Shown: positions 18,061 to 27,232, numbered from the stretch's first letter. The stretch: 64,000 nucleotides of DNA from Bdellovibrionaceae bacterium UBA6502 (GCA_002436415.1 DJMA01000029.1:161726-225725), one strand, 5' to 3'. Translations and numbers: made by a program. Notes: generated from the letters alone by a model not told the origin.

Positions 18061-18729
18061 ATGTCTAATGAAACTGTAATCTCAAAGTTTGCAAAGGTAC
18101 ATGAATCAGCTCAAATCGGTGAAGCTTGTTTCATTGGTGACTTTGTTAGTATTGATGCCGGTGTTGTGATTGGTGATCACACAAGAGTTGAAGCCTTTAC
18201 CCACATCTATCAAAATTGTGAAGTTGGAAACAATTGTTATATCGGCCCGCATTGTGTGATTGGAACAGATGGTTTTGGTTATGCTCAAGATCAAATAGGC
18301 CGATCACACTTTACTCCCCAAATCGGAATTGTAAAAATTGAAGACGATGTGAAAATTTTGGCCCACACAAGCATCGATCGCGCAGCTTTTTCAAACACAG
18401 CAATTGGCCAATCCTCGATCATAGGTGGCCATAGTCATATCGCCCATAATATTAAAATTGGTAAAAACGCTAAAATATGGCCTGGCTTTGTAGTGGCTGG
18501 CTCCACAAAGTTTGGTGACAACATTGAATTAGGCTATCGCTGTAACTGTGTGGGTCACATTGAGGTTTGCAGTGATTTTAAATCGGAATCAATGGTCATC
18601 ATAAACAACAGCGTTAAAACTGCTGGTCACTACGCGGGACAACTCTTAATGGATAAAAGCCAATGGAATGAAGTGGCGGCTGGCATTAGAGAATCTGCAA
18701 ATTGGACACTACCTGAGGAATTAAAATGA
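18061..18729 (+). CDS. LpxD-like hexapeptide acyltransferase lacking the N-terminal domain
   Basis: A 222-residue left-handed beta-helix protein. It keeps the LpxD signatures GTDGFGYA (68-75), PQIGIVKIEDDVKI, SIDRAAF and the catalytic-type IAHN with His129. It lacks the ~100-residue N-terminal uridine-binding domain of LpxD and its C-terminus departs from LpxD after residue 180. LpxD adds a 3-hydroxyacyl chain to UDP-3-O-acyl-glucosamine in lipid A synthesis; whether this protein does so is unknown. It overlaps the next gene by 4 bp (ATGA), and that neighbour carries the domain missing here. Confidence 0.75.
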   Translation: MSNETVISKFAKVHESAQIGEACFIGDFVSIDAGVVIGDHTRVEAFTHIYQNCEVGNNCYIGPHCVIGTDGFGYAQDQIGRSHFTPQIGIVKIEDDVKILAHTSIDRAAFSNTAIGQSSIIGGHSHIAHNIKIGKNAKIWPGFVVAGSTKFGDNIELGYRCNCVGHIEVCSDFKSESMVIINNSVKTAGHYAGQLLMDKSQWNEVAAGIRESANWTLPEELK

Positions 18730-19733
18730 TATTAATCAATGACGTTAAAACTAAACTTTCAGATCTCGTTCAAGAAGTATCCATCGCACAGCGAGACTCT
18801 TTCTTAAATGTAGAACCAATTTCCGACGCAACAGAAGACTCTTTGGTGTTTGCCAACAATGAGAAATTTTTAAAACAAGCTCTAGATAGTGCAGCCCAGG
18901 TCATCGTAACAAATATTAAGTTAAAAGAGCTTTGCTCGGAATCGAATAAGAGTTTTATCTTTGCCAACATTCCCGACCTTCTAGTGACTAAAATTCTACA
19001 AACCTATTTTTATTCGCAAAAAATTGCGCAGCAAAAAGCTAGTGTTTCTAAGTCAGCAAACATTCACGAAAGCGCAAATGTTCACGAAAGCTGTTTCATT
19101 GGAGAAAATGTTGTTATCGGTAAAAATGTTCAAATCGCAGAGAACTGTTTTGTGGGAGCAAATACTGTTATCGAAAATGACGTACAAATTGCAAGAGATA
19201 CCGAAATTCATAGCCAATGTTTTATCGGTCAAAGAACCGAGATTGGTGAAGCTTGTATCATTAGAGCAGCGAGTAGCATTGGTAGCCTTTCTATGTTTCA
19301 TTTTACAAGCGATGAAGATGGGCTTGGCAAAGTTGTGTTAAAAAACTTTGTAGAACTTGGCAGCCAATCTTGCATTGACCGCCCTACTAGATCTGAAACC
19401 TTTATCGGAGAATCCTGTAAGCTTGATAACTTGGTGAAAATTAGTGCCGGTGCTTATTTGGATAATTTTTGCCTCATCACAGCAGGTGTGCAAATTGGTC
19501 ACAATGCTCGCTGTGGGAAGTACTTCACCGTTGGTGGAAACTCATTCATTGAACCTAATACTGTAATCGCCGATCAAGTATTGTGTGGTGGTATGACTTT
19601 TGTCGATCGAGACATTACCGAAAAAGGTCAATACGGTGGAATGCCTGTGCAACCGATGAAGGACTATCTTCGCAGTATGGTAAGTCTTGCCCAAATTCCT
19701 AAGCTAAGAAAAATCCTTAAAACAAATGCTTAA
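18726..19733 (+). CDS. LpxD-like protein with intact N-terminal domain but no catalytic His
   Basis: A 335-residue protein with full LpxD architecture: an N-terminal domain (residues 1-100), hexapeptide repeats (about 108-285) and an LpxD-type C-terminus (GMTFVDRDITEKGQYGGMPVQP, 289-310). Where LpxD has IDNxVQIAHN this protein reads LDNLVKISAG (233-242), so the catalytic His is gone, and GSDGFGY is replaced by IGSLSMFHF (185-193). It looks catalytically dead by itself and complements the preceding gene. It overlaps the upstream gene by 4 bp and the btuC-like gene by 8 bp, so all three are translationally coupled. Confidence 0.75.
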   Translation: MILINDVKTKLSDLVQEVSIAQRDSFLNVEPISDATEDSLVFANNEKFLKQALDSAAQVIVTNIKLKELCSESNKSFIFANIPDLLVTKILQTYFYSQKIAQQKASVSKSANIHESANVHESCFIGENVVIGKNVQIAENCFVGANTVIENDVQIARDTEIHSQCFIGQRTEIGEACIIRAASSIGSLSMFHFTSDEDGLGKVVLKNFVELGSQSCIDRPTRSETFIGESCKLDNLVKISAGAYLDNFCLITAGVQIGHNARCGKYFTVGGNSFIEPNTVIADQVLCGGMTFVDRDITEKGQYGGMPVQPMKDYLRSMVSLAQIPKLRKILKTNA

Positions 19734-20697
19734 GAAAGATGGCCTTTTATTTTTTCTGTTTCTATCCCTCGTGCTCTTGCATCTTGGCCAAGGAAGTTCA
19801 GAGATTTCCATCTGGGATTTGTTTTTAAAAGACAGTGCCGTATACCAACAAATTTTAAGTTTTAGAATCCATCGAATCATGAGCTGTTTGCTGGTGGGCG
19901 GCAGTCTTGCAGTAAGTGGCCTATATTTTCAAAGCTTTCTCAAAAACCCATTAGCGGAACCATTTACCATGGGCTTTAGTGGTGCTTCGGCATTAGGGAT
20001 TGCCTTGGGGATATATATGGGTGTTCAGTCTCCATTTTTAATTGCTGGTCTTGGCTTTGTATTTTGCTTGCTGGCGGTTGGATTTATCTTAAATCTCCAA
20101 AAAAGAGTCTTTCATAATTTTTCGGCCGATTTAATTTTAATTGGTATCTGCTTAGGCTTTTTCTGTAATGCACTTGTTATTGTTCTACAATCCGTTTTTC
20201 GCCCCGAAGAACTGCAAGTCAGTTACCAATGGTTAATCGGTAGCCTTGAGCATTTTAGAACTAGCTACTGGTTCTTATGTGTGTTGCCAATCTTCAGTTT
20301 ACTTTACACTCAATTAAGATTTGGCAAACAGCTTGATAAGCTCCACCTTGGAAAAAGCATGGCATCAGCCATGGGAACTCCATTGGCAAAAATCCAAAAT
20401 GCGATATTAATTTCCGGAGCCTTGGTTTGTGGTGTTTCGGTTTACCTTTGTGGGATCATTGCTTTTTTAGGTTTCATCGCGCCACACTTAACGAAAAGCT
20501 TTTATCAAACTAGCCTTCATTCCAAACTATTCATTCGGTGTTTTTTGATCGGAGCTTGTTTATTAGTTTTTAGTGATCTATTAGCAATGAGGCTCTCTTT
20601 TGAAACAAGCTTACCTACCGGAGGAATTATTTCCCTTTTAGGAGTCCCCTTCTTTTTTAAAATTTTAATTGGAGATAGATCTTATGCAAAAAATTAA
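19726..20697 (+). CDS. btuC: BtuC/FecCD-family ABC importer permease
   Basis: Inner-membrane permease of a cobalamin/iron-chelate importer, 323 residues, about nine hydrophobic segments. The conserved GGSLAVSGLYFQ, then KNPLAEPFTMGFSGASALG, and later CGIIAFLGFIAPHL, are family hallmarks. It pairs with the ATPase gene that starts inside its 3' end and with the BtuF-like protein upstream. The start overlaps the LpxD-like gene by 8 bp. Confidence 0.88.
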   Translation: MLKKDGLLFFLFLSLVLLHLGQGSSEISIWDLFLKDSAVYQQILSFRIHRIMSCLLVGGSLAVSGLYFQSFLKNPLAEPFTMGFSGASALGIALGIYMGVQSPFLIAGLGFVFCLLAVGFILNLQKRVFHNFSADLILIGICLGFFCNALVIVLQSVFRPEELQVSYQWLIGSLEHFRTSYWFLCVLPIFSLLYTQLRFGKQLDKLHLGKSMASAMGTPLAKIQNAILISGALVCGVSVYLCGIIAFLGFIAPHLTKSFYQTSLHSKLFIRCFLIGACLLVFSDLLAMRLSFETSLPTGGIISLLGVPFFFKILIGDRSYAKN

Positions 20698-21322
20698 TTT
20701 CCAATTAAAAGTTTCTGAAACATTTTGTTTAGACATTAAAGACCTAGAGCTTTGCAAAAATTTAAATTTTCTAATCGGTCCCAATGGAAGTGGTAAATCC
20801 ACATTACTCAAAGAACTGAGTAAAAAACTTGGTGCCGATAAAAGCATTTATATGCCAGCAGAGTTTGAGCTTAATTCAAACTTGTACGTATGGGAATTAT
20901 TGGAAATCTTTGAGCAAGAAAGCCTGCCGAAGCATTTTGATTTACAAGAAATACCTACAAACACCAAACTAAGTAAGCTATCTAGTGGCGGTAAACAGCG
21001 CCTACTCCTGGGGCTTTGTTTAGAGCATCCCAATTATTCCAATTTACTTTTAGACGAACCCACCAACTTTTTAGACCCCAAATATAAAAAACAACTCCTC
21101 GAGCTTATAAAAAATAGCTCCAAATGCATTTTAATTGCTTCTCACGATCTACATTGGTTTGTAAACGATTCACAGTGTAACACATTTCTAATAAATGATG
21201 GTAAAATAGGCAGCCGTGGAAAGCTGCAAGAGGTCTTAGAAGGTACTGATATGAAAAGCTTTTTCGGGATGGATTTCAAAGTCGAAAAAAGTCCTGATGG
21301 AAAAGTTTGGTTGAAGTATTAA
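20684..21322 (+). CDS. btuD: BtuD-like ABC transporter ATPase
   Basis: A short 212-residue ABC ATPase (family usually about 250). It has Walker A GPNGSGKST, signature LSSGGKQR, Walker B LLLDEPTNFLD and the H-loop SHD. ATG 20684 is chosen over an upstream in-frame TTG because GGAGA lies 8 nt before it. It overlaps the permease gene by 14 bp and is followed by tonB, completing a predicted outer-to-inner membrane uptake set apart from the TonB-dependent receptor, which is not in the window. Confidence 0.88.
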   Translation: MQKINFQLKVSETFCLDIKDLELCKNLNFLIGPNGSGKSTLLKELSKKLGADKSIYMPAEFELNSNLYVWELLEIFEQESLPKHFDLQEIPTNTKLSKLSSGGKQRLLLGLCLEHPNYSNLLLDEPTNFLDPKYKKQLLELIKNSSKCILIASHDLHWFVNDSQCNTFLINDGKIGSRGKLQEVLEGTDMKSFFGMDFKVEKSPDGKVWLKY

Positions 21323-21378
21323 GTCTCAAAGCAAGTCCACTTAACAAAAGTGCTACGCAAAATTGTGGAGAGCTTAGA

Positions 21379-22284
21379 ATGAGAAGATTGGATATTGAAG
21401 AACAATTAAATCAAAAAAAGGCCATTGGATTATCCTTTTTAATTCATGTAGGTTTTGTTGCTGCAATGGCTTATGCGGGTTTACACCAACCTGAAAAGTT
21501 AGGTAGTGGGTTTACAGAGATTGAATTTGTTGAGCCTTATAAAGGAAAGCAACTAGAGAAGCCAATTGTCGGCGAGGACCAACAAAACTCCAAAGCTAGA
21601 GAAAAAATGCAGAGAGCTAGCGTAAAGCCAAAACCGAAGAAAGTGCTTACACCACCCAAAAAAGAAGTCGCTGCAAAACCGAAAGCAACAGATGTTGCGA
21701 AAAGTGATGTTAAGGTAGCTGCAAAGCCAAAAACACCTAAGCCTAAAGCTGTTAAAAAACAAGTATCAAAAATCCAGAAAGCAAAACAGGATATAGCAAA
21801 TTTGCCTGCAGCTTTACCTGACAAAGAAATCGATCTTAATGAAGATCTAGAAAAAGAACTAGCCGAACTCGAAAAAGAAAAGGCCTTAAAACAAAAAGGG
21901 CCTGATAAAATCAATGCTGGAAATCAAAGAGTTTCAACTCGTGAAAGAGTGGCGGCATATGGAGATAGTAGTGCTGTTCGTTCTGCAGATGTATTAACGC
22001 CATTGAATGGTAATCGTTCTCCTTCCTATCCTGAAGATGCTCGAATGAGAAGGTACCAACCTACGGTTGAAATTGAGTTTGATGTTGACCCTAACGGTAG
22101 AGTTTCTAACATTGAATTTGTTAATGCGGCCCGAATGGGTTCTATCAACCAAACCATTTATGATGCTGTTAGAAATTGGCGCTTTAAGCCTGGCAAAACA
22201 GGTCGCTTCCGTAAAGAGTTTGAGTTTAAGCTGACGGGTGACGCAGCCGTAAAACCTGAGCTATTAAAGAGACGTAAGTATTAG
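21379..22284 (+). CDS. tonB: TonB-family energy transducer
   Basis: A 301-residue inner-membrane-anchored periplasmic protein that passes proton-motive force to outer-membrane receptors. ATG 21379 is taken because GGAG at 21367-21370 precedes it. One N-terminal helix (AIGLSFLIHVGFVAAMAYAGL) is followed by a long Lys/Pro/Ala-rich spacer (about residues 45-150), an acidic coil and a C-terminal TonB domain with YPEDARMRRYQPTVEIEFDV and IYDAVRNWRFKPG. Placement after btuCD suggests service to the same uptake system. ExbB/ExbD are not nearby. Confidence 0.88.
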   Translation: MRRLDIEEQLNQKKAIGLSFLIHVGFVAAMAYAGLHQPEKLGSGFTEIEFVEPYKGKQLEKPIVGEDQQNSKAREKMQRASVKPKPKKVLTPPKKEVAAKPKATDVAKSDVKVAAKPKTPKPKAVKKQVSKIQKAKQDIANLPAALPDKEIDLNEDLEKELAELEKEKALKQKGPDKINAGNQRVSTRERVAAYGDSSAVRSADVLTPLNGNRSPSYPEDARMRRYQPTVEIEFDVDPNGRVSNIEFVNAARMGSINQTIYDAVRNWRFKPGKTGRFRKEFEFKLTGDAAVKPELLKRRKY

Positions 22285-22288
22285 AAAT

Positions 22289-22314
22289 CACAAGGGCTTG
22301 CTCAAGTCCTTGTG
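22289..22314 (+). terminator. Hairpin after tonB, probable terminator
   Basis: CACAAGGGCTTG 22289-22300 pairs with CAAGTCCTTGTG 22303-22314 (one G-U pair). The following TTAATTATTCTT is only a weak U tract. Confidence 0.6.
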
Positions 22315-22378
22315 TTAATTATTCTTGCCATGATTCTTTCCTTGAATTGTCTACCAAGCTCTTATACTTATTGAGAGC

Positions 22379-22777
22379 ATGGAAAAACAAGATCAAACCA
22401 AAAAGCTTAATCTAAAAGCTTGGAACAGCTTACTGTTCTTCTTGCTCTTGTTTAATGTTTTTCTGCAGTTTGATCATAGCGAAACACTTTTTAACGAAAG
22501 CTTTTTAAACAAAGTAAAAGTACATAGTGTATCCAGCGATTTCTGTTTTTCTGATTCAAAGATTCAAAATCACTTTCAGCAAAATCAAAAAATTCGGCTT
22601 GTTTTCACCAATGCCTTTAATTCCAAAGAGCTAAAGTCTAAGGCTTCTGTCTCAGAGCGCTTTTCTCAGGTTCGCTTCATCAAAAAAAAGGAAAATCTCA
22701 ATTTTCTTTTTTCATACTCTCTAAAAAAGATCTTACAATTCCAAACCAGTGGTTTAGCTCCTCCTATTTTTTCTTAA
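22379..22777 (+). CDS. Small membrane-anchored protein, unknown
   Basis: 132 residues with one hydrophobic segment near the N-terminus (SLLFFLLLFNVFLQF, about 17-31) and a basic, Phe-rich remainder. No conserved motif is recognised. No strong SD precedes the ATG. It lies 43 bp before the exported redox/metal operon and may be its first gene, but nothing in its sequence shows a function. Confidence 0.5.
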   Translation: MEKQDQTKKLNLKAWNSLLFFLLLFNVFLQFDHSETLFNESFLNKVKVHSVSSDFCFSDSKIQNHFQQNQKIRLVFTNAFNSKELKSKASVSERFSQVRFIKKKENLNFLFSYSLKKILQFQTSGLAPPIFS

Positions 22778-22820
22778 GTAAAAATAGAAGTTTAATTAAT
22801 TTTAAATCTAGGAGATTTTT

Positions 22821-23348
22821 ATGAAGAGTATTGCACTCTTTGCCATTCTCATTTGTTTGAGTTCGTTTGATTTGTTCGCCTGGAGTAGCCTAAAAGACTT
22901 TGAAAAAAATCAAAGTAAATACAAGGCACTCTTTTTTCTATCCCATAACTGCCCGTGCTCTAAAAGTCATATCGAGCATATTGATAGCCTTAAAAAGGCT
23001 TTTAAGGAAGTATCCTTTTTTGGTGTAGCAACCGACTTGTTTGAGGAGTCCAACGAAAAGGAAATTCAAGCTCACTATCAAGCCACCAATTACAATATGC
23101 CAATTATAAAAGACACAGCTTTTCATCTGGTTGAAAAATATAGAGCATTAAAAACACCGCACGTAATTCTTCTCGAAAAAAAACAAGACCAATATGAAGT
23201 GATCTATACCGGTGGACTTACTAATAAACGTCATTTTGATAGTAAATCCGTTAAATTTTTACAAGAAAACCTCGCTGAACTTCATGCTGGTAGAAATGTA
23301 AAATACCGCCGAGGCAAGAGCTTAGGTTGTTATATAAGGAGGCTTTGA
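22821..23348 (+). CDS. Periplasmic thioredoxin-like protein with CPC motif
   Basis: 175 residues with signal peptide (to about FAW, residue 21), then a thioredoxin-fold pattern: KALFFLSHNCPCSKSH with Cys44-Pro-Cys46, a mid helix and the cis-Pro-like KTPHVILLEK. The active-site pair is CxC, not the usual CxxC, so it may handle metals or a special thiol exchange rather than act as a general oxidoreductase. SD AGGAG is good. It starts a four-gene tightly packed run; its stop overlaps the next start by one base (TGATG). Confidence 0.72.
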   Translation: MKSIALFAILICLSSFDLFAWSSLKDFEKNQSKYKALFFLSHNCPCSKSHIEHIDSLKKAFKEVSFFGVATDLFEESNEKEIQAHYQATNYNMPIIKDTAFHLVEKYRALKTPHVILLEKKQDQYEVIYTGGLTNKRHFDSKSVKFLQENLAELHAGRNVKYRRGKSLGCYIRRL

Positions 23349-23788
23349 TGAATCACTTTATTATTCTATCTCTTTTCTTTTTGGTTTCTTGCGGCTCTCC
23401 ACAAAACCATAAAATAAAAGAAGGAACAACTAACTCAAAACTTTCTGAAAAAAACTTGCAAGCACAAATTTTAGACTATCAATTTGATGTTAAATGGTTA
23501 GGCGGTCCCTTTGGTAATAGTAAACAGCAAAGTAAGTTGATCGTTTTTGTCTATAGAAACTCTAAGTTGTCTGACATAGAATCAGGGCTACACCTACAGT
23601 TTTACTCAAGCATGCCCAGCATGGGACATCCTATGGCCGAGGCCGGTGAGTTTGTTAGACTCAGTGAAGGGGTCTATTTAAATAATGGAATTAAGTTTAA
23701 TATGCCAGGGGAATGGATGCATGAACTTTGGTTGGTAGATGAAAACTTTGATACACAGGATTATGTCGTATGGCCCGAATCCTTTTAG
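23348..23788 (+). CDS. Lipoprotein with FixH/YtkA-like domain
   Basis: 146 residues. ATG 23348 has AAGGAGG 5 nt upstream and gives a lipoprotein signal (ILSLFFLVSCG, lipid Cys at 15). The mature part has a beta-sandwich pattern with MPSMGHPM (89-96) and FNMPGEWMHELWLV (117-130), typical of FixH/YtkA-like domains and rich in Met/His that could bind copper. Linkage to a CPC redoxin and a His-tail protein supports a metal-related role; this is inference. It overlaps the next gene by 19 bp. Confidence 0.7.
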   Translation: MNHFIILSLFFLVSCGSPQNHKIKEGTTNSKLSEKNLQAQILDYQFDVKWLGGPFGNSKQQSKLIVFVYRNSKLSDIESGLHLQFYSSMPSMGHPMAEAGEFVRLSEGVYLNNGIKFNMPGEWMHELWLVDENFDTQDYVVWPESF

Positions 23789-24666
23789 TTTCCATTTTCT
23801 TTTTCATAACAACTAAGGCCTTGGCGAGTAGTTGCTGCGGACAAAGCAACAGTGGAGTGCCTTTGCTTAGCATGGGTCAGGAATTTTTTCTTTCCAGTAG
23901 TCTTTCTCACTCAGAAAGCATAGGAAGAGTTTATTCAGGGGAAGAGTTTTTTGTTTGGGATGGCAAACAACGAAGCCAACAAAGTTTAAGTTTGAACTCG
24001 GCAGCTATGATTAATGATCGCTCGCAATGGGCTTTTACAACAGCAGTAGTCACTGGAAGCTTTACTGATAACAATCAATCCAGCTCAAGAACTCACCTAG
24101 CAGATAGTAGTTTAGTTTATACCTATGAGGTTTTGCCTGAATACGAATACTCGAAATGGAAGCCTGTGGTTTATTTAAGTGGGTTAGTAAATCTTCCCAC
24201 TGGAAACTCCATTTACTCTGAATCAAATCTCAGCGAAGGCGCTGACGTAACAGGCTTTGACCAATGGGGGGCTGGTTTTGTGCTTAGTTTAAAAAAAGCC
24301 TATTTCCCTCTACAAATCATTAGCCAATTTAAAGTATTAAAGCTCTTTGGTAGAGCCTTTGATCAAGTGCGAGTCTCAGATTTTATAGACAGCTCGGCAA
24401 GTCTTCAACTTAGCTATGCCTCTAGTTTTTACCAGCTAAGCTTCTTAACGGGTTTGAGCTACTCACAGCTTAGTGAAAGAAGAATTTCACCGGGCTCAAG
24501 ATCTGAAAAATCCGAATCCACAAGTGTTAATCTAGGAATTCAAAGAAGCTTTGCCAATGAAACCGCAATAAGTCTTAACTACAGCGATCAAACTTGGTTA
24601 GGAAAACCACAAAATACAATACTTGGAAAAAGTATTAGTCTTAATTTTCAAAAAAATTATTATTAA
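23770..24666 (+). CDS. Predicted outer-membrane beta-barrel with N-terminal CCG motif
   Basis: 298 residues. The signal peptide (MARILLVSIFFFITTKALA) is followed by SSCCGQSNSG (Cys22-Cys23) and alternating aromatic/polar strands to the end, finishing in FQKNYY, consistent with an outer-membrane barrel. The vicinal Cys pair at the mature N-terminus could bind a soft metal or form a disulfide. It overlaps the FixH-like gene by 19 bp, so the two are coupled. Confidence 0.62.
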   Translation: MARILLVSIFFFITTKALASSCCGQSNSGVPLLSMGQEFFLSSSLSHSESIGRVYSGEEFFVWDGKQRSQQSLSLNSAAMINDRSQWAFTTAVVTGSFTDNNQSSSRTHLADSSLVYTYEVLPEYEYSKWKPVVYLSGLVNLPTGNSIYSESNLSEGADVTGFDQWGAGFVLSLKKAYFPLQIISQFKVLKLFGRAFDQVRVSDFIDSSASLQLSYASSFYQLSFLTGLSYSQLSERRISPGSRSEKSESTSVNLGIQRSFANETAISLNYSDQTWLGKPQNTILGKSISLNFQKNYY

Positions 24667-24680
24667 ATAAGGAGATATAT

Positions 24681-25271
24681 ATGAAATCATTAATTTTAGG
24701 TCTTTTTTTATTGCCACAAATTGCTCTTGCTCATTGTCCGAATTCAATATTTTTTCAAGGCAAAGAGTATTGCACAATGGTCCAATGGAGTGCTGCCTCC
24801 ATTCCTGATCATTGGAATGTAGCCGGTGGAAGTATGCCCTCACCCTATTTAATTCCGATGCGTACGAATCCTAAAAAACACATTTTCTCAAATGTAAGCT
24901 TTCAAATTTGGGAAAAAGGAGACGCTAGCCATAGCCCAGTTCAAATTGAAAATTTACATATCTTCCCATATATGATTATGGATAATTCAATGAACCACTC
25001 CACAAAGTTTTCAAATCATTTTGATAAAGAAACAGGGACATATGTTTTAGAAAACATTGCTTTTCACCAAATGAAAGGCTGCTGGAGTTTTCGTTACACT
25101 TTTACCGATGATTTAAGACTTGAAAGCAGTGAGTTTTTAACTGGTATTTCTGAGTTTGTTAACCTAAGCAAGGAAGAACAATCTGCTTTAGCCTCAAAAT
25201 GCGAAAACCAAAGCACATCTCCAAGTCACGGTCATCACAATCATCACGATCATGGAAATCATGAAATGTAG
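24681..25271 (+). CDS. Periplasmic protein with His-rich C-terminal tail
   Basis: 196 residues with signal peptide ending ALA (about residue 17) and mature start HCPNSIFFQGKEYC. A beta-rich body contains MKGCWSFRYTFTDD, reminiscent of the FixH/YtkA-like neighbour. The last 17 residues hold seven His (SHGHHNHHDHG type), a likely metal-binding tail. SD AAGGAGA is strong. It is the last gene of the operon and is followed by an 11-bp hairpin. Confidence 0.68.
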   Translation: MKSLILGLFLLPQIALAHCPNSIFFQGKEYCTMVQWSAASIPDHWNVAGGSMPSPYLIPMRTNPKKHIFSNVSFQIWEKGDASHSPVQIENLHIFPYMIMDNSMNHSTKFSNHFDKETGTYVLENIAFHQMKGCWSFRYTFTDDLRLESSEFLTGISEFVNLSKEEQSALASKCENQSTSPSHGHHNHHDHGNHEM

Positions 25272-25289
25272 AGCTACTGCTATTGATCA

Positions 25290-25321
25290 AACAAGAAGGA
25301 TCGTAAAAACTCCTTCTTGTT
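25290..25321. terminator. Hairpin between convergent genes, probable terminator
   Basis: AACAAGAAGGA 25290-25300 pairs perfectly with TCCTTCTTGTT 25311-25321. The U tract is weak (TCTGCATTT). It lies between two convergent transcription units. Confidence 0.6.
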
Positions 25322-25393
25322 CTGCATTTAAGGTTTTAGTTTCTATGGTTCTTAAACTTAATCAATGACACTATTTTTGTTTTACGAGAAGTA

Positions 25394-27046
25394 CTATTTA
25401 ACTTCTACATAACCTGCCTGCATATCTACATCATACAAACCTGAAGCAGAGTCGAAAGCTCTAATGTATCCATAAATGAAATACACTATGGATTTTCCCT
25501 GATATTCCGCAACAGTAGGCTCTCCAATAGTAATGATATTTCCAATTTGTAAGTTCGGGTCATTAGCCAATACTTTTACAGGTGTGGACCAATTGCTCGC
25601 ATTTGCGTACTCACTAGCACTGTGCCCTCCCGAGTATACACTGAACCAAACCGAAGGATTAGAGCTTCCACTCCTAGTAAAGAGCAATGACTCTCCTGTG
25701 AAAAAGGGTTGAATTTCATCACTCTCACCAGCGATGTTAACCGGCGAAGGAAGAACCACTTTTGTCCAAGTACCATTGGGGAAACTTCCACTTTGTAAAA
25801 CATGAACAGATATTTCACCATGATCTCCACCAGAATCAAACTCATCATCAACCCAGATACTTTGAATTTGTTTCGCATCATTGTAGAACAAATGTGAGTT
25901 CCCCTGAGTTCCTGCAATTCCATCAAGACCAAGATTGCCAAAATTTACAAGCTGTGATGGAAATGGACTAGAACGCACTGGGTGCGTACCTGGTGTTGAG
26001 CTTGCTACAAAGCTACCCAATATATTATTTTTTCCCAATTCAATCTGAGTGGTATAAACATCAAAATAACTTTGTGCATCGGCACTACCATTAGCATCAA
26101 AGTCCACCATATCAGGGTCCGTTGGATCATCAAAAGTGTAAGTCATAGTTGCTGTACCATCACCGTTCATCATAAAACTCATTCCATAAGGATTGATTAA
26201 TGCGTCTCCCTGATCATCGAAAGCAATATAGAAAGGTTCTTTAAAACTTCCGTCAGCTTGCCGTTTAAAACCATAAAACATAGTAGACATAGCATAGTTG
26301 GGTGCAGCATTATTTGCGACTCCCCAAGACACCGAATTGTGCAACATCTGGTTTCCTGAGAATCTAGCATCAAAAAAGCCTGGTCTTTCTGGAGCGGTAT
26401 AACTACCAATTAAGCTATCAATCCAAGTGTGTTCACACTGAGTGTAGCTTCCATCCACAGCTCCCAAGCGATTCATCGCTCCACCGCAACCACCACTCGC
26501 CTTTGAAGCTTGCATCAAAAAAACACCCATAAAGTAATGAGGACCGGTTTGTACAAATAAATATTCCCCATCAGGGCTTACTGTAAGTCCGTCTTCATAA
26601 CCAGCAGTGTTTACATAACCAGACACACTCATTGGCTGGCCAAAGGCATCATCTACTCCATATAAAACGATAGGAGTTTCTGACACCGACTTTGAATTAT
26701 AGCTTACTGTTATCGGGTACTCCCCTGTGCTATCGGGATCTAGTTGAGCGCGGTAAAGTCCGTCGCCCAACTCTGTTACCGCCGACAAGTTACCTTTGGC
26801 ACTACTTACACTTGGTTGGGCATTCAAAACAGCTTCTGAATCTTTTGATAGAGAAATAATAATTTCAATGGAGCTCAATGATCCTGGTCCATCGATTCGG
26901 TTAAATTTTAAAGATATACCATCACCGCTCGGTTCAAAAACATTTTCATCACGAGCTCCAGCACCAGAGTCACCACTATTTCCTGCAAAGTCACAGGACA
27001 TAAAAACACTAGTAGCCAATAATGTGATTCCTAAAATAAGCCTCAT
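25394..27046 (-). CDS. Large lipoprotein, possible beta-propeller, unknown function
   Basis: About 550 residues. ATG 27046 gives a clean lipoprotein signal (RLILGITLLATSVFMSC, acylated Cys); a GTG two codons upstream is also open. An Ig-like segment (IEIIISLSKDSEAVLNAQPSVSSAKGNL, to about residue 110) precedes a long Gly/Asp/aromatic-rich region with repeats such as SPDGEYLFVQTG and FFTGESLLFTRSG, suggestive of propeller blades. Predicted exposed on the outer membrane. The gene is single and convergent with the metal operon. Confidence 0.65.
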   Translation of the reverse strand: MRLILGITLLATSVFMSCDFAGNSGDSGAGARDENVFEPSGDGISLKFNRIDGPGSLSSIEIIISLSKDSEAVLNAQPSVSSAKGNLSAVTELGDGLYRAQLDPDSTGEYPITVSYNSKSVSETPIVLYGVDDAFGQPMSVSGYVNTAGYEDGLTVSPDGEYLFVQTGPHYFMGVFLMQASKASGGCGGAMNRLGAVDGSYTQCEHTWIDSLIGSYTAPERPGFFDARFSGNQMLHNSVSWGVANNAAPNYAMSTMFYGFKRQADGSFKEPFYIAFDDQGDALINPYGMSFMMNGDGTATMTYTFDDPTDPDMVDFDANGSADAQSYFDVYTTQIELGKNNILGSFVASSTPGTHPVRSSPFPSQLVNFGNLGLDGIAGTQGNSHLFYNDAKQIQSIWVDDEFDSGGDHGEISVHVLQSGSFPNGTWTKVVLPSPVNIAGESDEIQPFFTGESLLFTRSGSSNPSVWFSVYSGGHSASEYANASNWSTPVKVLANDPNLQIGNIITIGEPTVAEYQGKSIVYFIYGYIRAFDSASGLYDVDMQAGYVEVK

Positions 27047-27232
27047 AAACACTCGTAAAACTTTCCTTCTTATTGTGATTTAAACCCTTTTAAACTTATT
27101 GCTCTAATTAAATAATTCTTTATCAAAAAGTACTTAGAGCAAACATTCAAAAGCTGAAAACATAGAGAAACTGAAACACAACAAGAAAGCGAATAAAAAT
27201 GAACGATAATTCGAAAATTTCTCTCAAAGTAT

